Shown: positions 1 to 9,193 of the stretch, piece by piece | How positions within the stretch are numbered: position 1 is the first letter of the stretch | How the letters are laid out: the number at the start of each line of letters is the position of its first letter | From: Acidobacteriaceae bacterium | GTDB lineage: Bacteria > Acidobacteriota > Terriglobia > Terriglobales > Acidobacteriaceae | Assembly (NCBI GenBank): GCA_003140075.1 | Contig: PLIO01000070.1 | Location: 77,363 to 141,362 of the forward strand | Length of the DNA stretch: 64,000 nt | Reading direction: 5' to 3' | The notes under the pieces: generated by a model | The model's database searches: none | Told to the model about the DNA's origin: nothing | The model's input: only the letters and a program-made list of their open reading frames with translations | Program-made: the position numbers and the translations under genes

Positions 1-6
1 GCGGAT

Positions 7-795
7 TTGGCGGGCATCTACGCCATCGCCGTGCGTCTGGTGGGATCGGCCGTCATGCTGTCGGATTCCTTCCTGGTACCCGTTCTTTCCGGGGGAGCGA
101 TGGTTTACGCATCCGGGGCACAGGAAGAGATGCGGAAGCTGATTACCAAGTCGTTCAAAATCACCTTGGGATTGTGCCTCTTCCCGCTGGCCTTCATCGC
201 GTTTTTTGGGCCCACCATGATTTTTGCCTGGACGGGACAGACGGCGTCGTCGCTGCGGGTCGCACTCTGGCTGGTCTGCGCGGCGGGCTTCTTTCAGGCC
301 TTTTCCGTGCTGGGACTGGTGCTGTACCGGGTGTCTGGAAACGCGCTTCTGGACAATATCCGGCAGGCTCTGCGCATTGCCTGTTTGCTGGCGATTGCGG
401 CCTTTGCGCGACACTTGGGCTTCTATGGCGTGCTGGCCGGACTGGCCCTGACCGAATTCGCCGGCATGATCTTCATGGTTTACGCGATCACGAAAACTTT
501 CCACTCGTTTCATCCCCGATCTTTGCTGCCCGATGCCGTGAAGCTGACGCTGGCTTCTGCGGCCGTTCTGGCGGCCGGCGCGATCGCCACCCGGATACCG
601 CTGCCGCCGATTGTGGGTGGCCGCTGGCTGGCGGTTTTGGATCTGGCAAAAGTCTCGCTGGCCTGTCTGCTGGCCACCTGGCCGGCGCTGGTGCTGACCA
701 AATCCGTAACCGGAGCCGAGAGCAAGGCGCTGATCAGCATTGTTCGTCCGCGACGGGCACCCACCGAACTGCCCTGCGCCGAGAGCGTCACCTAG
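7..795 (+). CDS. Polysaccharide/oligosaccharide flippase (MATE/Wzx-like), probably C-terminal part running in from the left edge
   Basis: Multi-TM hydrophobic ORF in frame near the window edge, followed by sugar-modifying enzymes. Confidence 0.6.
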   Translation: MAGIYAIAVRLVGSAVMLSDSFLVPVLSGGAMVYASGAQEEMRKLITKSFKITLGLCLFPLAFIAFFGPTMIFAWTGQTASSLRVALWLVCAAGFFQAFSVLGLVLYRVSGNALLDNIRQALRIACLLAIAAFARHLGFYGVLAGLALTEFAGMIFMVYAITKTFHSFHPRSLLPDAVKLTLASAAVLAAGAIATRIPLPPIVGGRWLAVLDLAKVSLACLLATWPALVLTKSVTGAESKALISIVRPRRAPTELPCAESVT

Positions 796-800
796 CCGAC

Positions 801-1475
801 ATGAGTACAACCGAGGAAAATGGTTTTGTGGGGGGAAGCAGGCTGGCCGCGTTGCTGGGAATTGGAACCAAGCTGCACGGCATCTGGCTGCGGCACACAT
901 ATCCTTTTGCGGAATTCGGCAACCGGGTTCGCGTGCATTCCTCGTGCGACATTCGGCGACCTGCGGCGCCCGAGATTCGATTGGGCGACGGCGTCTACCT
1001 GGGTCCGGGGGTGTGGATCGACGTCGCTCCGGGCTCGCTCGACCGGGAGCCGAAAGTCGTTCTGGGAAAGGGATGCGCGATTGGAAGGCGTTCCACGATC
1101 TCGGCCCGGAATCAAGTCATCCTGGAAGCGGATGTACTGCTAGCGCCCTCGGTCCTGATCATGGACCACAACCATGAGTTCTCGAACCTCGGGAATCCAG
1201 CGCATGTGCCTAGCGCCGGCAGCGGCGGGCGGGTTTTTATCGGGCGCAACTGCTGGCTGGGAATTGGCGCCGTAGTCGCATGCAGTTCCGGAGAGCTGAA
1301 TCTGGGACGCAACAGCGTTGTCGGCGCCAACGCGGTGGTGACGCAAAGTTTTCCCCCTTTCAGCGTGATCGCCGGAAACCCGGCAAAACTTATCAAGACG
1401 TATGACGAACCAAGCGGAAAGTGGGTGAGACCGGTGGACGAAAAAATGCGTGAAACAGCGGGGCAACGAGTATGA
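801..1475 (+). CDS. Left-handed beta-helix acyltransferase (LbH/WbbJ-like)
   Basis: Hexapeptide-repeat pattern (GDGVYLGPGVWID, GRNCWLGIGAVV, GRNSVVGANAVVTQSFPPFSVIAGNPAK). The ORF from 174 is longer, but the domain begins at ATG 801 (MSTTEENG). Confidence 0.85.
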   Translation: MSTTEENGFVGGSRLAALLGIGTKLHGIWLRHTYPFAEFGNRVRVHSSCDIRRPAAPEIRLGDGVYLGPGVWIDVAPGSLDREPKVVLGKGCAIGRRSTISARNQVILEADVLLAPSVLIMDHNHEFSNLGNPAHVPSAGSGGRVFIGRNCWLGIGAVVACSSGELNLGRNSVVGANAVVTQSFPPFSVIAGNPAKLIKTYDEPSGKWVRPVDEKMRETAGQRV

Positions 1476-2467
1476 GCATCGCGCTTGAGACCATGAGCGA
1501 AATTCAACCAGTGGCGGCCGAGGCCGCAGACTCCGGTCAACAGCCCGGAACCTGCCTGATCTGCGGCGGGGATCGGCTGACCGAACTGCTGGTTGCGCCC
1601 GACCGCTTTCATTTGCGCAAGCAACGGTATCGCCTGGTGCGCTGCGAGTCCTGCAGCGGGGTCTGGCTGGCGAGCCCGCCGCAGCCCGAGGAGATGGGGG
1701 ACCACTACACCGATGACTACCACAACGCCATCGTCATGGCGGGGGAAGGGTCCGCTGCCAGCCGCTGGAAAGACCAGGTGGAGATGATTGCGCAGAACAA
1801 GTCCGGCGGGGCGCTGCTGGACATAGGCTGCAGCTCCGGCGGTTTCCTGAGCACGGTGAAAGCATCCGCGTGGAAGCTCTACGGCATCGAGATGGAGGAA
1901 ACGACGGCGCAGCGCGCGCGGGCGGCTACCGGGGCGGAAGTTTTTGTAGGAGATGCGATTGAGGCACCGTTCCTGCCGGCCAGCTTCGACGTGATTACCT
2001 GCTTCGATGTTCTCGAGCATGTGTATTCGCCGCGCCAGTTCCTCACCAAAGTTCAGGAGTGGCTGAAGCCGGGCGGCATCTTCTACGCCATGATGCCCAA
2101 CATCGATTCCTGGGAAGCTCGCGTCTTTGGGAGCCATTGGTTTGGCCTGGAGCTGCCGCGGCATCTGGGACATTTTTCGCCGCGCTCACTCCGCTATCTC
2201 ATGAGCGAGCTGGGATTCGAGGAAGTATGCGTGAAGACCCCGCCCGTCTCCTATATCGAGCGCAGCGCAGGATACGTCGGTTCCACCGTGGTCGAGAAAC
2301 TCGGTTTCTCGCCGACGCCGCAGGCAAAACCCAAGCCGCGAGGCCTGATTGAGAGGATGGTTCGCAAGGGGCTGCGCCTGACCGTGATCCAACCGCTGGC
2401 GCGGATCGCCTCCGTCGCCGGCGCAGGGCCATGCCTGGAAGTGGTTTTCAGGAAGGCAACGCGCTGA
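1472..2467 (+). CDS. Class I SAM-dependent methyltransferase with N-terminal zinc-ribbon-like CxxC pairs
   Basis: CLICGG...CESCSGVW; LLDIGCSSGGFL SAM motif; FDVITCFDVLEHV. Confidence 0.85.
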   Translation: MSIALETMSEIQPVAAEAADSGQQPGTCLICGGDRLTELLVAPDRFHLRKQRYRLVRCESCSGVWLASPPQPEEMGDHYTDDYHNAIVMAGEGSAASRWKDQVEMIAQNKSGGALLDIGCSSGGFLSTVKASAWKLYGIEMEETTAQRARAATGAEVFVGDAIEAPFLPASFDVITCFDVLEHVYSPRQFLTKVQEWLKPGGIFYAMMPNIDSWEARVFGSHWFGLELPRHLGHFSPRSLRYLMSELGFEEVCVKTPPVSYIERSAGYVGSTVVEKLGFSPTPQAKPKPRGLIERMVRKGLRLTVIQPLARIASVAGAGPCLEVVFRKATR

Positions 2468-2532
2468 CAACGCTCGCGGCTTCGGCGCCGCGTCGCAGAG
2501 AACCTGGAGCCAGCAACCAAAATAAAGGATCA

Positions 2533-3195
2533 ATGAGCCCATCGACCTACATTCCTCGCGAAGATCCACTTTCGTGGATCGTCCGCATTGCCAACAAGTT
2601 TCGCAGCCTCTGGATGCAGCGGACCTACCCGTTCATTTCCGTGGGCGGCGACTTCTGCGTGCATTACTCGTGTGATCTGAAACGGTCGATCGCTCCCTAT
2701 ATCAAGATCGGTGATTCGGTTTTGCTCGACCGGGACGTGTGGGTCAACATTCCCGTGGCCCCGGAGAGCGATGAGCCGGTGATTCAATTCGACGAAGGCT
2801 GCAAGGTGGGAAGGCGTTGCGTGATTTCGGCGAGAAACCGGATCCACTTCGAGCGCAATGTTATTTTCGCCCCTTCGGTCCTGGTGATGGACCACAACCA
2901 CGCTTTTGAGGACGTGAAGGTTCCAATCAAGGACCAGGGGGTCACAAATGGCGGGACCATACGAATCGAGGAAGGCTGCTGGATAGGTTTTGGAGCGGCT
3001 ATTGTCTGTGGCAAGGGCGAACTGGTGATTGGTAGCAATTCCGTGATTGGCGCCAACGCCGTCGTGAGCCGCAGTATACCTCCGAACTCGGTGGTGACGG
3101 GCAACCCGGCGCGGGTGGTCAAGCAATTTGATCCCGCCAAGGGAGAGTGGGTGCTGGGATCGCGCGCGCTCGCCCAGGCAACCTCGGTCCCGTGA
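2533..3195 (+). CDS. Second left-handed beta-helix acyltransferase, paralog of 801-1475
   Basis: Hexapeptide repeats ending GANAVVSRSIPPNSVVTGNPARVVK; shares ARN-hx-APSVL-MDHNH with the 801-1475 product. Confidence 0.85.
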   Translation: MSPSTYIPREDPLSWIVRIANKFRSLWMQRTYPFISVGGDFCVHYSCDLKRSIAPYIKIGDSVLLDRDVWVNIPVAPESDEPVIQFDEGCKVGRRCVISARNRIHFERNVIFAPSVLVMDHNHAFEDVKVPIKDQGVTNGGTIRIEEGCWIGFGAAIVCGKGELVIGSNSVIGANAVVSRSIPPNSVVTGNPARVVKQFDPAKGEWVLGSRALAQATSVP

Positions 3196-4058
3196 GCGAC
3201 TCTGATTTCCGTAATATGATTTCGGTAATCATTCCCGCGCACAACGAGAGTTCGGTCATCGCTCGGACCTTGAAAGCGATCACCCAGGGCGCCGAACCCG
3301 GCGAACTGGACGTGATCGTGGTATGCAACGGATGCGCCGACGATACGGCCGCAGTGGCGCGCCGGGTGGCGCCAGCGGTGCGAGTGCTGGAAACCGATGT
3401 CGCGAGCAAGACGCACGCTCTCAATCTGGGCGACGAAGCCGCAAGAGGTTTCCCGCGCGTCTATGCGGATGCGGACGTAGTCATCAGCGTGGAAACGATT
3501 CGGAGCTTGGCGCGCCGCCTGGAGCGCGGAGACGTGCTGGCCGCCGCTCCCACGCCGAACTTCGATCTTTCGGGTTGCTCCTGGCCGGTGCGCGCCTGCT
3601 ATGAGATCCGTTCGCTTCTGCCTTCCGCGCAGGAAGGAATCGGCGGCTCCGGCGTATACGCCTTGTCTGAAGCCGGCCGCCGGCGTTTTCGCGAGTTCCC
3701 CGCGCTGACAGCCGACGATGGTTATGTGCGCATTCAGTTTCAACCGGAGGAGCGGGAAACTGTGCGCTCCGCCAGTTCCATAGTGTTTCCGCCGCGTACG
3801 GTTAAGAATCTGATTGCAACCAAGACCCGGGCTCATTATGGCTCGTTCGAGTTGGCCAGCCTGTTTCCCCGCCTCTGGCAAAATCGCGGCGAGAGCAATA
3901 ACAAGTCGCTGATGAATTTGTTCAAGAACCCGCGGCTGTGGATCAAGTTAGCGGTCTACTGCGTCGTGACGGCCATCGCAAAACGCCGCGCCGCAAATCA
4001 CCTGCGCGGGGCGGTGGCGGGATGGGAGCGGGACAATACCTCCCGCGCTATTGCCTAA
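3192..4058 (+). CDS. Glycosyltransferase family 2
   Basis: SVIIPAHNESSVIARTL N-terminus and YADADVV motif. Start is either GTG 3192 (overlapping the previous stop) or ATG 3216. Confidence 0.8.
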   Translation: MSDSDFRNMISVIIPAHNESSVIARTLKAITQGAEPGELDVIVVCNGCADDTAAVARRVAPAVRVLETDVASKTHALNLGDEAARGFPRVYADADVVISVETIRSLARRLERGDVLAAAPTPNFDLSGCSWPVRACYEIRSLLPSAQEGIGGSGVYALSEAGRRRFREFPALTADDGYVRIQFQPEERETVRSASSIVFPPRTVKNLIATKTRAHYGSFELASLFPRLWQNRGESNNKSLMNLFKNPRLWIKLAVYCVVTAIAKRRAANHLRGAVAGWERDNTSRAIA

Positions 4059-4095
4059 GCGCCAGATTCTCTTACACCTCTAAGTTCCGCGACAG

Positions 4096-4794
4096 ATGAA
4101 TAAAACGATGGCAACAGCCCTGGCGGCCACGATTGGACTGGTGGGCTCGGCGGCTTACTTCTCACCCTGGTTCTGGCGGCACTATCGCATGAGCCGGCTA
4201 CGAAGAGAAGTAGTCAAGAAACGGGCGCTCGCTCTGACCTATGACGACGGTCCCAGCACTGCGATCACCCCGCAGCTCCTCGATCTGCTCCGGACCCGCG
4301 AAGCGCGGGCTACGTTTTTCATGTTGGGCCGGCACGCACAGCAACATGGGCACATTGTCGACCGCGTGATAGAGGAAGGTCACGACGTCGGTTGCCATTC
4401 CGATCAGCACCTTAATGCCTGGAGAACGTTGCCCTGGGAAGCCGTCGCCGACATCGACGCTGGATACGAACGGCTTTCCCGCTGGATTCAGCCGGATTCC
4501 ATGTTCCGTCCGCCGTACGGGAAGATGACGCTCCCCACCTACTGGTCGATCCGCCGCCGTAACGCTCCAGTGTGGTGGTGGACCATCGATTCGGGAGACA
4601 CCGACAACACTCTGCCCGATCCCAGCCACGTGGCCGAGAGGCTGCGCAGAGAAGGTGGAGGCATCGTCCTGATGCACGACTTGGACCGCACGCAACCGCG
4701 AAATGAGTTTGTCCTCGAAGTGACTGCGGCGCTTCTTGACGTTGCCCAACAGGAATCATTCCAGGTCATGCCGCTGAGCGAGATATGCCAGTGA
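4096..4794 (+). CDS. Polysaccharide deacetylase (NodB/CE4 family)
   Basis: ALTYDDGPS, ATFFMLGRHA, GCHSDQH, FRPPYGK motifs. Confidence 0.92.
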   Translation: MNKTMATALAATIGLVGSAAYFSPWFWRHYRMSRLRREVVKKRALALTYDDGPSTAITPQLLDLLRTREARATFFMLGRHAQQHGHIVDRVIEEGHDVGCHSDQHLNAWRTLPWEAVADIDAGYERLSRWIQPDSMFRPPYGKMTLPTYWSIRRRNAPVWWWTIDSGDTDNTLPDPSHVAERLRREGGGIVLMHDLDRTQPRNEFVLEVTAALLDVAQQESFQVMPLSEICQ

Positions 4795-5255
4795 AGAAAA
4801 CTCAGCATCGCGAAAAAGTATTGGCAGTCGCCTCCAGCGGGGGCCATTGGGTCCAATTGCGGCGCGTGGTTCCGGCATTCGCGGCTTCCGAGGTTATTTA
4901 CGTGACGGTGCTCGAATCCTATCGCTCGCAGGTGCCCGAAAACAGGTTTTATCGCGTGAACGACGCCACCCGCTGGAACAAGCTGGGATTGGTCCTGCTG
5001 GCGCTCAGCCTGGCCTGGATCATCCTGAAGGAAAGGCCCTCGGTGGTCGTGTCGACGGGTGCAGCGCCGGGATACTTTGCCATGTTGCTGGGGCGCTGGT
5101 TCGGAGCTAAAACGATTTGGATCGACAGCATGGCCAACATCGAGGACCTCTCGATGTCGGGAGCGCGCGCTGGCCGCTTCGCGGACCTGTGGCTCACGCA
5201 GTGGCCACACCTGGCCAAGGCAGAAGGCCCCTACTACGGAGGGTCGGTCCTGTGA
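4785..5255 (+). CDS. PssD/Alg14-like glycosyltransferase subunit
   Basis: AVASSGGHWVQL N-terminus, VVSTGAAPG; immediately followed by an Alg13-like partner. Confidence 0.85.
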   Translation: MPVKKTQHREKVLAVASSGGHWVQLRRVVPAFAASEVIYVTVLESYRSQVPENRFYRVNDATRWNKLGLVLLALSLAWIILKERPSVVVSTGAAPGYFAMLLGRWFGAKTIWIDSMANIEDLSMSGARAGRFADLWLTQWPHLAKAEGPYYGGSVL

Positions 5256-5830
5256 TCTTTGTTACCGTGGGTTCGCAGGAGCCGTTCGATCGTCTGATCC
5301 GTGCCGTGGATGAATGGGCGCGATTGCGCGCCCGGTGCGATGTGTTCGCTCAGATCGCGAGCTCGGAGCTTCGTCCGCAGCACATCGAGTTCACGCAATT
5401 TCTCGAGCCCTCGGAGTTCAAGCGGATCATGCAGGAGACCCGTGTCATCGTGGCACACGCGGGTATGGGGTCGATTATTTCGGCGCTCGAACTGGGAAAG
5501 CCCATGGTCGTGATGCCGCGGCGCGCGAGCTTTCGCGAAACCCGCAATGACCATCAGGTCGCGACGGCCGAGCGTTTCGGTACGCAAGGCAGGATCATCG
5601 TGGCCAACGACGAACAAGACTTGCCGGAAAAGCTCGACCACGCCCTCACTCTGGGCGATGGCGATCGAATTCAGGCGCAGGCTTCGCCACGTCTCATCGC
5701 CACCATTCGCGCCTTCCTCGATGGCAATCTCTCCGAGCTCGATCCCCCAATATCGAGGGGCAAAGTGGAAGCCCCGGCAGCCAAATCAGCGGCGGCATCT
5801 CTGGCCTCATTTCGGGCGGGGAAAGCATAA
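5252..5830 (+). CDS. PssE/Alg13-like glycosyltransferase catalytic subunit (GT28 C-terminal type)
   Basis: GTG start 5252 overlaps the upstream stop; IFVTVGSQEPFDRLI, VIVAHAGMGSIISALELGKPMVVMPR. Confidence 0.85.
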   Translation: MIFVTVGSQEPFDRLIRAVDEWARLRARCDVFAQIASSELRPQHIEFTQFLEPSEFKRIMQETRVIVAHAGMGSIISALELGKPMVVMPRRASFRETRNDHQVATAERFGTQGRIIVANDEQDLPEKLDHALTLGDGDRIQAQASPRLIATIRAFLDGNLSELDPPISRGKVEAPAAKSAAASLASFRAGKA

Positions 5831-6013
5831 ACTATGCGCGGCATCGCGATTCCGGGGATGGCCACGGCGTGCTGAAAGAAAATTCGTAGTCGGATTGATC
5901 TCACCATCCTTCGCATCGAACGTTTTTGTCCGATAAGCAATTCATTTCCGTACTACAATCATCGGCTGAAGACACCGACTGCAAAAATGAACTGAGGCTC
6001 CACGATTCGAACT

Positions 6014-6271
6014 ATGCAAACTACCGATATCGAACGCGAAATTCGTACCTTTCTGGTGGAGACTTTTCTGTTCGGCCGCGACGAAGAACTGCGCGACGAT
6101 TCACCGCTCATGGACAAAGTGATCGACTCCCATGGCGTCGTCGAACTGGTCGTTTTTCTGCAGGAGCGCTTCGCCATCCGGGTGGAGGATGAAGAGGTGA
6201 CGAACGACAACCTCGACTCGGTAAACAAGGCTGTCGCTTACGTCACGAGAAAGCTCGCTGGCAAAGCCTGA
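6014..6271 (+). CDS. Stand-alone acyl carrier protein
   Basis: About 85 aa acidic protein with DSHGVVELV around a retained Ser (phosphopantetheine site). Confidence 0.8.
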   Translation: MQTTDIEREIRTFLVETFLFGRDEELRDDSPLMDKVIDSHGVVELVVFLQERFAIRVEDEEVTNDNLDSVNKAVAYVTRKLAGKA

Positions 6272-6534
6272 GCGGAGCTGCGCTGGCGTCTCCGGTGCCA
6301 ATTCCCTCGGGAAGTTACCCGGTGGTCGCGCCACTTCCGGCTATGTTATTCATAATGCATCGGTTATGCGACTTCTAATACAGTCTGCGAGCGGCGCAAT
6401 TTCGGTGCGTTGAAGGCACAGACCGTGATATGATTTTGCAACATTCCTTCCCCGTATTGGTTCCCCCGAAGGCTTAATCGAGGCCGTTTTGTCGGCTTCC
6501 TAACCTAGACACTCCAGTGGGTTATTAAAAAACT

Positions 6535-7815
6535 ATGCTTGAAACTGCGATCATTGGCGCGGGTCCCTATGGACTCTCAATCGCTGCGCACTTCCGAAGT
6601 CGCGGCATCTCCTTCCGTATTTTTGGCCGCCTGATGGACAGCTGGCGAAGGCACATGCCCAAGGAGATGTGCCTCAAGTCGGACGGCTTCGCCTCCAACA
6701 TCTACGATCCGGATGGCGACTTTCCGCTGAGCCATTTCTGCGCGGAGCGGGGCATTGAATATTCCGACGCTGGCATCCCCGTACGCCTCGACACATTCAG
6801 TGCCTACGGTCTGGCGTTTAAGGAACGGAAGGTGCCCGAGCTGGAAGACAAGCTGGTCACCAGCCTGGATCGTGTGCCGGGCGGGTTTCGTCTGGGACTC
6901 GACAACGGCGAAACCGTGACCGCCCGCAAGGTCGTGCTCGCGGTCGGAATCACCCACTTCGAACACGTGCCCGCGGACCTGGCAAACCTGCCGCCGGAGT
7001 TTCTCTCGCACAGCTTTCGCCATCACGACCTGGAACCGTTCCGCGACCGCAACGTGGTGGTGATCGGTGGCGGTTCTTCGGCAACCGACCTGGCTGGTTT
7101 GCTGCGCGAGGCTGGCGCCGATGTGCAACTGGTTTCCCGCCGGACGGAGTTGAAATTCCACGGCGCGCCGACGGGCAAGAAGCCTTCGTGGTGGCAGAAA
7201 ATCAAGCGTCCGAAGTCGGGGATTGGCCCCGGCTGGCGCCTGCGCTTCTTTGCCAACTCACCCATGGTGTTTCATTTCCTGCCCGAGAGCTTGCGGCTGG
7301 AAGCCGTGCGCAGAGTACTGGGCCCATCCGGCGGGTGGTTCGCCAAGGAAAAAGTGATCGGGAAGGTACCGTTGCTTCTGGGATACACGCTCAAGGGAGC
7401 CGAGGTACGCGACGGCCGCGTGCGGCTTCAGCTTCGCGCGGCTGACGGGACCGAGCGTGAAGTGGTGACCGAGCACGTCATCGCCGCGACCGGCTACAAA
7501 GTGGATATGGATCGCCTGAAGTTCGTCAGTCCGGAGATTCGCTCCACGCTCAAGCTGGTCAACGGCGCGCCTGTGCTCTCGACCGGCTTCGAATCGTCGA
7601 TTCCCGGACTATATTTTGCCGGGATCACCGCCGCTAATAGCTTTGGGCCGGTAATGCGTTTCGCTTTCGGAGCCGGCTTTGCGGCCCGCACCGTGACGCG
7701 CGCGATAAAGAAGTCACTGTCGCGCGAACCGGCTTCGGCTCCGGTCCGGCACGAGCTTCACGAAGTGAAGGTGCCGGAAGCGCGCGAGAAGGCCGGCGCC
7801 GCCTCAGTATCCTAG
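6535..7815 (+). CDS. FAD/NAD(P)-dependent oxidoreductase (flavin monooxygenase / N-hydroxylase-like)
   Basis: AIIGAGPYGLSIAAH FAD motif, VVVIGGGSSATDLA NAD(P) motif, AATGYK. Confidence 0.85.
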   Translation: MLETAIIGAGPYGLSIAAHFRSRGISFRIFGRLMDSWRRHMPKEMCLKSDGFASNIYDPDGDFPLSHFCAERGIEYSDAGIPVRLDTFSAYGLAFKERKVPELEDKLVTSLDRVPGGFRLGLDNGETVTARKVVLAVGITHFEHVPADLANLPPEFLSHSFRHHDLEPFRDRNVVVIGGGSSATDLAGLLREAGADVQLVSRRTELKFHGAPTGKKPSWWQKIKRPKSGIGPGWRLRFFANSPMVFHFLPESLRLEAVRRVLGPSGGWFAKEKVIGKVPLLLGYTLKGAEVRDGRVRLQLRAADGTEREVVTEHVIAATGYKVDMDRLKFVSPEIRSTLKLVNGAPVLSTGFESSIPGLYFAGITAANSFGPVMRFAFGAGFAARTVTRAIKKSLSREPASAPVRHELHEVKVPEAREKAGAASVS

Positions 7816-7838
7816 GAGCTAGCCCAATCGCACAAAAC

Positions 7839-7866
7839 TTGGACGCATGAAGCTGGACGCATGAAG
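7839..7866 (+). repeat. 14-bp tandem duplication covering the metY start codon
   Basis: TTGGACGCATGAAG followed by CTGGACGCATGAAG. Confidence 0.9.
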
Positions 7867-9138
7867 AGAGAGACCATCGCCATTCACGCCGGCTACGACG
7901 GCGACTCCGCAACCAAGGCCGTGGCGGTTCCCATCTATCAGACCGTGGCGTTTGAGTTCGATAGCGCGGAACATGGCGCGGCCTTATTCAATCTGGAAGT
8001 CCAGGGGAACATCTACACCCGGATCGGCAACCCCACCAATACGGTTCTGGAAAAACGCGTGGCGGCGCTCGAAGGCGGAGTGGATGCGCTCAGCGTAAGT
8101 TCCGGAATGGCCGCCATCGAGTACTCGCTGATCAACATTGCCGAATCCGGCAACAACGTCATTTCCACTCCGCAGCTCTACGGCGCTACCTACACTTTGC
8201 TGGCGCACATCTTTCCCAAGCGTGGAATTGAGGGACGATTCGCAAAGACGGACCATCCCGACGACATTGAGAAGCTGATCGACAAAGACACACGAGCCGT
8301 TTATTGCGAGAGCGTCGGCAATCCCGCCGGCAACGTCGCCGATATCGAGGGCCTGGCCCGGGTCGCGCATAAACACGGCGTTCCTCTGGTCGTCGACAAC
8401 ACGGTCGCGACGCCGATTCTGTTGCGGCCGATCGAATACGGCGCCGACGTGGTGGTGCATTCCATGACGAAATTCATGGGAGGACACGGCACAACGCTGG
8501 GCGGAATGATTGTGGATAGCGGAAAGTTTCCCTGGCGGCAATATCCCGAAAAGTTTTACATGCTGAACCAGCCGGAGATCGCCTATCACGGCGTGGTGTA
8601 CGTCGACCACTTTGGCGACGCCGCTTATGTCGCGCGTTGCCGCACGGTTTGCCAGCGCAACACGGGCGCAACATTATCTCCCTTCAACGGCTTTCTGCTG
8701 CTGCAGGGAGTGGAGACCATGGCCTTGCGCGTCGAGCGTCACGTGGAGAACGCCCGCAAAGTTGCGGAATTTCTGCGCGGCCATCGCATGGTCGAGTGGG
8801 TCAATTACGCCGGATTCCCCGACAACCCGCTGTATCCCATGGCGCAACGGTATCTGGGCTCGCAGCGCTGCTCTCTGCTGACCTTTGGAGTGAAAGGCGG
8901 CTTCGCGGCAGGAACGAAGTGTTTCAACGCTCTGAGCCTGTTCAAACGAATGGTCAACATGGGCGACGCCAAGTCGCTGGCGTGTCATCCCGCATCCACC
9001 ACCCACCGGCAGCTGACGCCGGAAGAACAACTGAAAGTCGGAGTGAGCCCGGAGATGATTCGGCTGAGCGTGGGCATCGAGCACATCGACGACATTCTTG
9101 CAGACCTCTCCCAGGCGTTAGACAAAGCAACAACATGA
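7861..9138 (+). CDS. metY: O-acetylhomoserine sulfhydrylase / Cys-Met metabolism PLP enzyme
   Basis: PLP motif SMTKFMGGHGTTLGG, VDNTVATP, SLFKRMVNMGDAKSLACHPASTTH. Confidence 0.9.
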   Translation: MKRETIAIHAGYDGDSATKAVAVPIYQTVAFEFDSAEHGAALFNLEVQGNIYTRIGNPTNTVLEKRVAALEGGVDALSVSSGMAAIEYSLINIAESGNNVISTPQLYGATYTLLAHIFPKRGIEGRFAKTDHPDDIEKLIDKDTRAVYCESVGNPAGNVADIEGLARVAHKHGVPLVVDNTVATPILLRPIEYGADVVVHSMTKFMGGHGTTLGGMIVDSGKFPWRQYPEKFYMLNQPEIAYHGVVYVDHFGDAAYVARCRTVCQRNTGATLSPFNGFLLLQGVETMALRVERHVENARKVAEFLRGHRMVEWVNYAGFPDNPLYPMAQRYLGSQRCSLLTFGVKGGFAAGTKCFNALSLFKRMVNMGDAKSLACHPASTTHRQLTPEEQLKVGVSPEMIRLSVGIEHIDDILADLSQALDKATT

Positions 9139-9193
9139 GATTCGCGAACATCACCGCGAACATCGCCGCGATTATCGATTTAGGAGGTGCGTC

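Noticed and set aside
174-800. 5' extension of the 174-1475 ORF
   Set aside because: Overlaps the flippase in another frame and has non-protein-like composition; the real start is ATG 801.
1112-2173. Long minus-strand ORF (353 aa) opposite the acyltransferase and methyltransferase
   Set aside because: Antisense shadow of high-GC genes; low-complexity Arg/Pro/Gly composition, no domain motif, and the plus strand is clearly coding.
2784-3881. Minus-strand 365-aa ORF
   Set aside because: Antisense to an acyltransferase and a GT2 with clear motifs; no recognisable domain.
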